Assembly: GCA_030621805.1 (NCBI GenBank)
Contig: JAUXGY010000076.1
Location: forward strand, 1-7,873
Direction: 5' to 3'
DNA: 7,873 nt
Source of the DNA: Kiritimatiellales bacterium
GTDB taxonomy: Bacteria > Verrucomicrobiota > Kiritimatiellia > Kiritimatiellales > Pontiellaceae
Positions 1 through 5,549 of this stretch are shown one piece after another. The position numbers were made by a program, and so were the translations under genes. Under the pieces are notes generated by a model. The model searched no databases. It saw nothing but the letters and a program-made list of their open reading frames with translations, and was not told the origin of the DNA. Position 1 is the first letter of the stretch; each line of letters starts with the position of its first letter.

Positions 1-75
1 CAAGGCGGTTTTTCCGACGTCAAGGTGATGGATGGCGGCATCCTCATGTGGCCGGGAGAGCTCATTAGAGGCTAA
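1..75 (+). CDS. Rhodanese-like domain protein, C-terminal fragment (partial)
   Basis: Frame 1 is open from the window edge and ends at TAA 73-75, giving 24 residues. The pattern GF-x-DV-x-VMDGGILMWP followed by a short charged tail matches the end of many single-domain rhodanese proteins, where the last strand and helix read 'GF-x-x-V-x-x-L-x-GG-x-x-x-W'. The active-site cysteine loop lies outside the window, so catalysis cannot be judged. Rhodanese domains carry sulfur as a cysteine persulfide. The gene ends before the promoter-like region at 85-113, so it is probably the last gene of a separate upstream unit, though it may be functionally linked to the Fe-S genes that follow. The assignment rests on a short fragment. 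Confidence 0.55.
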   Translation, partial: QGGFSDVKVMDGGILMWPGELIRG

Positions 76-84
76 TGCGAACCC

Positions 85-113
85 TTAATATTTGATATAG
101 TATACTATATAAT
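85..113 (+). promoter_or_regulatory. Candidate sigma-70-type promoter of the NifX/ATPase/MFS operon
   Basis: TTAATA at 85-90 (four of six bases match TTGACA) is followed after exactly 17 bp by a perfect TATAAT at 108-113. Transcription would start near 120, leaving a 5' leader of about 85 nt before the ATG at 206. The first palindrome (95-110) covers the spacer and the first half of the -10 box, as expected for a repressor site. The region is very AT-rich, so a chance match to the -10 is possible. Confidence 0.5.
95..110. promoter_or_regulatory. Palindromic operator-like site 1
   Basis: ATATAGTATACTATAT is a perfect 16-bp palindrome that overlaps the candidate -10 box. A second copy lies at 147-162. 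With flanking bases, 91-111 and 146-166 form an inverted pair matching at 20 of 21 positions. A perfect dyad over a promoter, repeated downstream, is typical of a dimeric repressor. The AT-rich dyad type is compatible with ArsR-family or GntR-family regulators, but no regulator gene is visible in the window, so the binding protein is unknown. Confidence 0.55.
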
Positions 114-146
114 ATGCCCTATAAATGACGATTTAAGAGTCAAAAT

Positions 147-162
147 ATATAGAATACTATAT
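147..162. promoter_or_regulatory. Palindromic operator-like site 2
   Basis: ATATAGAATACTATAT differs from site 1 at one base of 16. Its start is 52 bp from the start of site 1, close to five turns of B-DNA, so two dimers would sit on the same face of the helix. The site falls in the predicted 5' leader, about 27 nt after the estimated transcription start and 43 nt before the start codon. Cooperative binding or a small repression loop is an inference from this spacing. Confidence 0.5.
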
Positions 163-205
163 CAAAAATACCGAAAAAATCAGCCAGACAACCCAAGGAA
201 ACAAA

Positions 206-544
206 ATGAAAATAGCCATCCCTACCGCCAACGGAAGACTCACCATGCACTTTGGCCACTGCGAAAAATTCACGATGCTGGACGTCGATCCAGAAACGAA
301 AACCATCCTCGGGACAACGGAACTCGATCCCCCGCCGCACGAACCGGGCGTCCTCCCGCATTGGTTGGGCGAACAGGGCACCGACCTCATCCTTGCCGGC
401 GGGATGGGTCAACGCGCCCAAGATCTGTTTGAAGCACAGGACATTGCTGTCTTTGTTGGTGCTCCTGCCGATACTCCCGAAGTCTTGGTGAAAGCCTATC
501 TGGAAGGTTCACTCAAAGCAGGAACCAACGCCTGCGACCACTAA
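206..544 (+). CDS. NifX / MTH1175-like dinitrogenase Fe-Mo cofactor-binding family protein
   Basis: This 112-aa protein has the length and layout of the stand-alone Fe-Mo cofactor-binding fold (NifX/NifB C-terminal/MTH1175 family, COG1433). The opening strand MKIAIPTANG leads to the hallmark HFGHCEKF at residues 15-22. HEPG at 45-48 and GGMGQRA at 65-71 follow, and the protein ends in NACDH at 108-112. Family members bind or carry metal clusters; the Desulfovibrio orange protein binds a Mo-Cu-S cluster. H15, H18, C19, C110 and H112 are candidate ligands, by inference only. The start is supported by AAGGAA at 195-200, 5 nt before the ATG. The stop lies 1 nt before the next start, so the gene is probably translationally coupled to the double ATPase. 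No nif structural genes are present, so a nitrogenase role is not implied. Confidence 0.88.
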   Translation: MKIAIPTANGRLTMHFGHCEKFTMLDVDPETKTILGTTELDPPPHEPGVLPHWLGEQGTDLILAGGMGQRAQDLFEAQDIAVFVGAPADTPEVLVKAYLEGSLKAGTNACDH

Positions 545-545
545 C

Positions 546-2381
546 ATGAAAATTACGATTGCAAGCGGAAAGGGCGGAACGGGAAAAACCACGTTTGCCG
601 TCAATATGGCGTGGAGCTTGGCTCAGACCGGAAAGAATATTCAACTGATGGACGGGGATGTCGAGGAACCTAATTCCCACCTTTTCCTGAATCCCACCTT
701 CACGGAAACGAAACCTGTTCATGTGCTAAAACCGATTTGGAATGAATCCACCTGCGAGGGCTGCGGAATCTGCGCCGAGGTGTGCGAGTTCAATGCGTTG
801 GCGGCGGTGAATGGCAAGGTGCTGATTTTTAATGAACTCTGCCACGCCTGCGGCGTCTGCTCGCAGGTCTGCCCGACGGGATCGCTGACGGAGCAGCCTT
901 TTGAAATGGGCCAGGTTCGTATCGCCCCGGACACCGGCGGCCTCTTTTTTGCCGACGGCTTGCTGAATATTGGAGAACCCTCGGCACCGACGGTGATCAA
1001 GGAGCTTAACCGGCTGATTGATCCGGAGGCCATCTGCATTATGGACGCTGCGCCGGGAACAGGATGCCCGGTGGTGGAAGCGGTGGAGGGCGCGGACGTG
1101 GCGGTGCTGGTTACGGAGCCCACACCTTTCGGCCTGCACGATCTAAAGTTGGCCGTGGGCCTTACACTTAAAATGAAGGTACCCACCGGGATTATCGTGA
1201 ACCGCTCGGATGGAGAGGAGGATCTGATCTCGGACTATGCAAAGGCCGCAGGCCTTCCAATTGTTGGAAGGATTCCCTTCAAACGGGAGTATGCGGAGAC
1301 CTATTCCAAGGGGCAGATTATCGCCGAGGTCTTCCCAGAGATGCGGGAAAATATGCTTTCGATTTTTGAAAATATTATCCAACTCAAGGGAACCGAGATT
1401 CTGATGGAGCTGGAAGAAGACATTCCCCGCGTATCTGCTAATCCGCAACGTATTTTTGAAAAAGGAACGGCGACCGGCTTCCAGGAAATCGCAGTCATCA
1501 GCGGCAAGGGCGGCACCGGAAAAACAACGGTCACCGCTGCGCTGCTCCAGCTGGCGGATCAAAAAGTGATGGCCGACAACGATGTTGATGCCGCCGATCT
1601 ACATCTATTACTAAAGCCGGAAATCTATGAAAGCCAGCTCTTCTTTGGTGGCTCCAAATTTAAGATCGACCCGGAGCGCTGCATAGGTTGCGGAGCGTGC
1701 GAACGGGCCTGCCACTTCGACGCAATATTCCAAACCCCGGAAAAGTGCGAACTCGTAGATATGCCGCTTTATGAAATCGATGCCATAGCCTGCGAGGGCT
1801 GTTCGCTCTGCTCGATCGTCTGCCCGGCCAAGGCCATCACCCGTTATGAAAACCAGACCGGCGAACTCTACCTTTCGGACACGGAAGGCGGACCGATGGT
1901 GCATGCACGGCTCGGCATTGCCGAGGAAAACTCCGGCAAGCTCGTGAGCCAGGTGCGCCAGCATGCCGCGCGGATTGCAACAGAGTTGCAATACCCGCTG
2001 ATCATTGCCGATGGCCCTCCCGGAACCAGTTGTCCCGTTATTGCATCGATCACCAATGCCAGCCGGATTCTGATTGTCACCGAGCCGACCGTCTCGGGCG
2101 TGCATGATTTGGAGCGTGTCCTAAAGTTGTGCCAGCATTTTGGAGTCCCCACCTCGGTGGTCATTAACAAGGCCGATCTAAACCCGGAACAAGCACAACG
2201 CATCCACCAAATGGCGGAACGAGCGCACTCCCGGGTCATTGGCGAAATCCCGTTCGACCGCAATATTCACGATGCGCTCATGGTAGGAAAAACCGTCATC
2301 GACCACGGTAAAGGGCCCTCCGTCGAAGTGCTTAAACAGATCTGGGCGGAACTAAATAAAGAGATGAGCCGCACGGGCTAA
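546..2381 (+). CDS. Tandem-fused MinD/Mrp-type P-loop ATPase with two inserted ferredoxin domains
   Basis: This 611-aa cytoplasmic protein consists of two complete copies of the 'MinD superfamily ATPase with inserted ferredoxin' (COG1149), which is normally one protein of about 280-300 aa. Module 1 covers residues 1 to about 292. It has a deviant Walker A GKGGTGKTT at 8-16, DGDVEEPN at 36-43, one 4Fe-4S motif at C70/C73/C76/C80 and a second at C99/C102/C105/C109, and a switch-II segment DAAPGTGCP at 167-175. Module 2 covers about 313-611. It has GKGGTGKTT at 320-328, DNDVDAADLHLLL at 344-356, cysteines 379/382/385/389 and 416/419/422/426, and DGPPGTSCP at 489-497. All key residues are present in both halves, so both should bind ATP and two clusters each. 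A linker of about 20 residues joins them, and the fusion may mimic the dimer these ATPases form. The gene starts 1 nt after the NifX-like gene and has no clear ribosome-binding site of its own, which suggests coupling. The probable role is ATP-dependent assembly or transfer of an Fe-S or mixed-metal cofactor, perhaps to the NifX-like partner. Confidence 0.92.
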   Translation: MKITIASGKGGTGKTTFAVNMAWSLAQTGKNIQLMDGDVEEPNSHLFLNPTFTETKPVHVLKPIWNESTCEGCGICAEVCEFNALAAVNGKVLIFNELCHACGVCSQVCPTGSLTEQPFEMGQVRIAPDTGGLFFADGLLNIGEPSAPTVIKELNRLIDPEAICIMDAAPGTGCPVVEAVEGADVAVLVTEPTPFGLHDLKLAVGLTLKMKVPTGIIVNRSDGEEDLISDYAKAAGLPIVGRIPFKREYAETYSKGQIIAEVFPEMRENMLSIFENIIQLKGTEILMELEEDIPRVSANPQRIFEKGTATGFQEIAVISGKGGTGKTTVTAALLQLADQKVMADNDVDAADLHLLLKPEIYESQLFFGGSKFKIDPERCIGCGACERACHFDAIFQTPEKCELVDMPLYEIDAIACEGCSLCSIVCPAKAITRYENQTGELYLSDTEGGPMVHARLGIAEENSGKLVSQVRQHAARIATELQYPLIIADGPPGTSCPVIASITNASRILIVTEPTVSGVHDLERVLKLCQHFGVPTSVVINKADLNPEQAQRIHQMAERAHSRVIGEIPFDRNIHDALMVGKTVIDHGKGPSVEVLKQIWAELNKEMSRTG

Positions 2382-2385
2382 AAAA

Positions 2386-3648
2386 ATGAATGTCGTCAAA
2401 AAAGAGGTTAAAGCATCACAAAAACCCCCGGGGTGTAGTCCCGCTTCACCCGAAGGGAAAGCGGGTTCGGTGGGGGATCAAAGACAGAGGTTTAGAAAAA
2501 GCAATGTGGCTTCCGTTTCGGTGGCCCACATGTTGCACGATATATATTCCTCGTTCTTCGCGCCGTTGCTCCCGTTGCTCACGGAAAAGCTGGGCTTCAC
2601 CTATGCGATGGCCGGTATGCTTTCAGTGGTTCAAAAGCTACCCTCCCTGCTGAACCCATTGATCGGTATCATCGCCGACCGGATGCTTATCCGGTCAGCG
2701 CTTATTGCCGCGCCACTCGTTACGATTTTCGCCATGAGCCTGTTGGGGCGGGCATCCTCGGTACTCCTGCTCGGCATCCTGCTTTTTACCTGCGGGATAA
2801 GTGCTGCCGTTTTCCATGTAACCGCCCCGGTTTTAATGCGGCAGGTTTCCGGAAACCAAATCGGACGGGGAATGAGCTTCTTCATGTTTGGCGGCGAGAT
2901 CGCGAGAACCCTCGGGCCGCTACTCATCACTGCCGCCGTTTCATGGTGGGGCCTCGAAGGAACGTGGCGGTTGATCCCTTTTGGACTGGTGGCCTCGCTA
3001 CTCCTTTTCCTCAACCTGCGGACCATCGATAAAAAGCATCTCCAGCACTTTCAGGGTGGAAAAAAATCCACTCTGGGAAAAACCCTCCGCAAGATCGGCC
3101 CCTTTTTCTTTTTAGTGGCCCCGATTATTCTGTTCCGTGGATTTTCAAAAACGGCGCTAACCCTCTTTCTTCCCGCCTATCTGGTTGATGGCGGATATTC
3201 AATTAAAATGGCCGCCGCCGCACTGGCCTTTCTGGAGCTGGCGGGTGCCGGTGGCGCACTGATGGCCGGAAGTTTGTCGGACAGGCTGGGCAGAAAAAAA
3301 GTTTTGTTGGTGATCATGGTGCTCACGCCCATTCTCATGTTTCTCTTCACGCTGGCGATGGGGTTTCTGCAATGGGTGCTGCTCGGCCTGATGGGACTTA
3401 TCTTTTTTGCCAGCACCCCGGTTTTTATGGCCATGATCCACGACCTAAACTCCGACCGTCCCGCCTTCGCCAACGGCATCTTCATGACGGTCAGCTTTGC
3501 CGCCAGCTCCATCGTTGCCCTGCTGGTCGGGGTTTTGGCCGACCGCTACGGCTTTGTGATCACCTATCAAATCACGGCGGCTCTAAGCGTGTGCGCCATC
3601 CCATTCACCTTTTTTATAAAGGATAAATCACAACCCCCTAAAGGGTAG
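2386..3648 (+). CDS. MFS transporter, Fsr (fosmidomycin resistance)-like
   Basis: This 420-aa inner-membrane protein has about 12 hydrophobic segments, roughly at residues 44-65, 73-97, 104-122, 124-148, 164-187, 193-211, 237-264, 273-296, 304-325, 328-350, 361-384 and 389-411. A charged central loop (about 212-235) separates the two six-helix halves. MFS motif A is seen as GIIADRMLIRS (94-104, degenerate) and GSLSDRLGRKK (295-305, good). The opening VAHMLHDIYSSFFAPLLPLL resembles the first helix of Fsr-type exporters, but the substrate cannot be read from the sequence. The ATG lies 4 nt after the ATPase stop, so the gene is in the same operon. Residues 1-40 are odd: part of this charged extension is encoded by a nested palindrome (2425-2476). 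An alternative start is the GTG at 2506 (residue 41), just before helix 1, with GAGG at 2487-2490 but a long spacer. I kept the ATG for its tight coupling to the upstream stop. Confidence 0.85.
   Translation: MNVVKKEVKASQKPPGCSPASPEGKAGSVGDQRQRFRKSNVASVSVAHMLHDIYSSFFAPLLPLLTEKLGFTYAMAGMLSVVQKLPSLLNPLIGIIADRMLIRSALIAAPLVTIFAMSLLGRASSVLLLGILLFTCGISAAVFHVTAPVLMRQVSGNQIGRGMSFFMFGGEIARTLGPLLITAAVSWWGLEGTWRLIPFGLVASLLLFLNLRTIDKKHLQHFQGGKKSTLGKTLRKIGPFFFLVAPIILFRGFSKTALTLFLPAYLVDGGYSIKMAAAALAFLELAGAGGALMAGSLSDRLGRKKVLLVIMVLTPILMFLFTLAMGFLQWVLLGLMGLIFFASTPVFMAMIHDLNSDRPAFANGIFMTVSFAASSIVALLVGVLADRYGFVITYQITAALSVCAIPFTFFIKDKSQPPKG
2425..2476. repeat. Nested palindrome (REP/RPE-like) at the 5' end of the MFS gene
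   Basis: Three arms nest symmetrically. CCCCC (2425-2429) pairs with GGGGG (2472-2476), CCCGCTT (2440-2446) pairs with AAGCGGG (2459-2465), and CCC (2449-2451) pairs with GGG (2455-2457) around a GAA loop. The element is much richer in G+C than the flanking A-rich sequence. It is translated in frame as residues of the MFS N-terminal extension if the ATG at 2386 is used. It resembles repetitive extragenic palindromes or the in-frame palindromic elements known from Rickettsia. Membership in a repeat family cannot be shown from one copy. Confidence 0.5.
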
Positions 3649-3696
3649 TTACGGCGGATTATATTACTTTGCCTTGGATTTTGATGGTTCGTTTTC

Positions 3697-3921
3697 CTAT
3701 TTGGATTTCTGTTGGATTGGAGTTTCCGTTGTATTGAAGTCGTATCGGGGAGGGAATTGGATTGAATCCCCATGAATGTTATATGCTTCAATGAATTTTC
3801 GAGATAACACTCCGGCCAATGCTCCGGGTTTAAGTCCGTATTCACTAGCTATTGATTCGAATAACGGGCGCTCATCTTCTGATATTTTGAAGCCGACTAA
3901 AATCTGTTTTTTTCCATTCAT
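3697..3921 (-). CDS. Small putative ribbon-helix-helix protein
   Basis: This 74-aa protein lies convergent to the MFS gene and divergent from the secreted-protein gene. Its start (ATG complementary to 3919-3921) is preceded by GAGG (complement of 3928-3931) with a 6-nt spacer, a good ribosome-binding site that argues for a real gene. The layout fits the ribbon-helix-helix fold of small DNA-binding repressors and antitoxins: a short strand (QILVGFKIS, residues 6-14), helix EDERPLFESIASEYGL (15-30), a turn at KPG, then helix ALAGVLSRKFIEAYNI (34-49). A polar tail of about 25 residues follows, rich in P, T and Q. I do not recognise a specific family and the fold is inferred by eye. No toxin gene is visible next to it. 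It might regulate its own promoter or a neighbour. Confidence 0.6.
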   Translation of the reverse strand: MNGKKQILVGFKISEDERPLFESIASEYGLKPGALAGVLSRKFIEAYNIHGDSIQFPPRYDFNTTETPIQQKSK

Positions 3922-4151
3922 GTCTTACCTCGCCTGACTAAAATAATTTTCATCCACATAGGGTGCTCTTTGGCTCTACCAAGTTGAATTCAATTTTTGG
4001 TTGACTCAGACAGCCCAAAGCTTTCTAAGTAGTTCTTAGAGGAACGACTTTGTTTCATGGTGGTGGCAGAGAAATAGTCGGGCATTTTTGTTGTCAATGA
4101 GATATGAATAAACTGTCTTTAACGAAAATAAATTAGAAACAGGAAACAGTT
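3922..4151. other. Intergenic region between divergent genes
   Basis: These 230 bases separate the minus-strand ribbon-helix-helix gene from the plus-strand secreted protein, so promoters for both should lie here. Visible structures are the 10-bp palindrome TTGAATTCAA at 3984-3993 and a weak 6-bp stem TCTAAG/CTTAGA (4024-4039, 4-nt loop). I found no -35/-10 pair with good spacing on either strand, no Rho-independent terminator with a U-run, and no RNA gene. Confidence 0.5.
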
Positions 4152-5534
4152 ATGAGGATAAAGATGAAGAGTGGAAGCATGATGATCGTGGCCTTGCTGT
4201 CTGGCATCGCCGCGTGGGGGAAGACCGAGGCGCTCCCTGATGAATCAGAAACTATCATTGTTGAGAGTGAGCAAGTGCTTGGGGAGTGTTTGACGTCGAT
4301 TCAGCGGTTATATTTTCCGGTTTGTTTGCCTTCTTTGTCGGCTCGGTTGCTCCAGCCTGCTGGGAGTTTTCCTGTTGATTTTAGTCGTTTTTCTCCGAAG
4401 GTGCGAAGGGAGTTTTTGGGGAGGGTTGATGAAAATTTTATCGTCCATTATTCCGTTGGTCTTTATGAGGATTATTGGACGGGTGAGGTGGTGGTGATGG
4501 ATGCGAATTCGGGGCGGGAGTTGTTCCGGATTCCGAGGGATAAGTCGTATGATCCATATGCGATGCAGCGTGAGTTCTTTAATCTGGGTGAGGGCGAGGT
4601 GCTGGCGGATGAGTTTTCGCGGGGCATCTTTCTGCCGAGTAAAATTGCGACGGTTGTGGATTTGGTGCCTTTGATTTTTTGGGACGCGCATGTGCGGATT
4701 GAGCAGGAGATTGCGGCGGAGGAAAGGGCGGTTGAGTTGGAGCGGATGGCTGATGCTCCAGTGGAAAGTGATCAGGTGGTGGTGAGTATGTCGGTGGCGT
4801 CGCCGGTACTTTTTTCTGAACCGCTGATGTCGGCTCTTTCTTCGCCTCCGGCGCCGCCGAGTGGAGATGGAGGTGAAAGCGGTGGTGGCGGTTCGGGGAC
4901 TAATCTTGAGGTGACGTTGACGCTTTCTTTGCCGGAGGGCTTTGGGCATATGAACCACATCGAGATTTTTGCGAAGGATGATTTGGTCTATTCCCCTTCT
5001 TGGGAACTGCCTGCTGATGGCGAGTGGATCCCGACATATGGGTCGCAAACGGTCGTGTGGACGGACTCGGAATCGACGAATAAAATGCAACGGTTTTATC
5101 TCGTTTCGGATGGAACGGATTCGGATGGCGATGGGCATTCTGATCTGTACGAGGCTTTGGAAGGGAATACGTTGTCAAATTCCTTCAACGTGGTGAATAC
5201 CGATGGGGACGACCTCCATGATTGGTTGGAATTGAAAATTTTTGGTGACCTCTCGCAGACAGGTACGAATGATTTTGATTCCGATGGCTTGCTCAACAAC
5301 GAGGAGTTGGTGTCACTTTCCGCGAACCATCCGGCCATCATGCTTTCGGATCCTTCGCTCTACGATAGTGACGATGAGGGGTTGAATGATTTTGCGGAGC
5401 GGCGAGTGTGGCATACCGATCCGTTTGATTCAGATACGGATGATGATGGCATCGTTGATGCCGCCGAAGTGCTGGGGACGATTCGAACGGATCCGAACAA
5501 TGCTGATACCGTCGCGCCAAGCGTAATTTTTTAA
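4152..5534 (+). CDS. Secreted protein with thrombospondin type-3-like calcium-binding repeats
   Basis: This is a 460-aa exported protein. The signal peptide has basic residues (R2, K4, K6), a hydrophobic core MMIVALLSGIAAW (10-22) and cleavage probably around residues 23-27. Residues about 30-215 form a domain I do not recognise, with an acidic, Glu-rich helix near 182-200. A Pro/Ser then Gly-rich linker spans 229-249. A short beta-rich segment (251-318) follows, ending in RFYLVSD. Five Asp-rich calcium-type repeats come next, centred at 323-331 (DSDGDGHSD), 349-357 (NTDGDDLHD), 374-382 (DFDSDGLLN), 405-413 (DSDDEGLND) and 426-436 (DSDTDDDGIVD). Such repeats bind calcium in extracellular proteins. 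The start is supported by AGGA at 4141-4144, 7 nt before the ATG. The stop lies about 15 nt before the start of the YD-repeat gene, so the two are probably one operon and may work together on the cell surface. The codons are strongly G/T-ending, unlike the left-hand operon. Confidence 0.78.
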   Translation: MRIKMKSGSMMIVALLSGIAAWGKTEALPDESETIIVESEQVLGECLTSIQRLYFPVCLPSLSARLLQPAGSFPVDFSRFSPKVRREFLGRVDENFIVHYSVGLYEDYWTGEVVVMDANSGRELFRIPRDKSYDPYAMQREFFNLGEGEVLADEFSRGIFLPSKIATVVDLVPLIFWDAHVRIEQEIAAEERAVELERMADAPVESDQVVVSMSVASPVLFSEPLMSALSSPPAPPSGDGGESGGGGSGTNLEVTLTLSLPEGFGHMNHIEIFAKDDLVYSPSWELPADGEWIPTYGSQTVVWTDSESTNKMQRFYLVSDGTDSDGDGHSDLYEALEGNTLSNSFNVVNTDGDDLHDWLELKIFGDLSQTGTNDFDSDGLLNNEELVSLSANHPAIMLSDPSLYDSDDEGLNDFAERRVWHTDPFDSDTDDDGIVDAAEVLGTIRTDPNNADTVAPSVIF

Positions 5535-5549
5535 TAGGGGATGAATCGA

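Noticed and set aside
140..421. Minus-strand open frame overlapping the NifX-like gene
   Set aside because: It lies opposite a clearly recognised family protein with a good ribosome-binding site and shows no family features.
719..1186. Minus-strand open frames opposite the fused ATPase, also at 1143-1562 and 1611-2105
   Set aside because: They are shadows of a gene whose Walker and cysteine motifs are unmistakable on the plus strand.
206..2381. Nitrogenase cofactor (nif) cluster
   Set aside because: The NifX-like fold and the ATPase with ferredoxin are present, but no nifH, nifDK, nifB or nifEN occurs here, and COG1433 with COG1149 pairs are common outside nitrogen fixers.
3633..3646. Possible Rho-independent terminator at the MFS stop codon
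   Set aside because: The stem is only about 4 bp (ACCC/GGGT) and no T-run follows, so it is unlikely to end transcription.
3567..3845. Second minus-strand frame (92 codons) overlapping the small ribbon-helix-helix gene and the end of the MFS gene
   Set aside because: Its composition is rich in Asn, Gln and Pro with no plausible fold. The overlapping frame at 3697-3921 has a well-placed GAGG and a sensible strand-helix-helix pattern.
4091..4114. Promoter candidate TTGTCA (4091-4096) for the secreted-protein operon
   Set aside because: No -10-like hexamer occurs at 16-18 bp; the nearest (TAAACT, 4109-4114) is only 12 bp away.
4308..5138. Long minus-strand open frame (276 codons) opposite the secreted protein gene
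   Set aside because: The translation is dominated by Arg, His and Pro with no recognisable domain, and it mirrors the G/T-rich codons of the plus-strand gene. The plus-strand frame has a signal peptide and calcium repeats.
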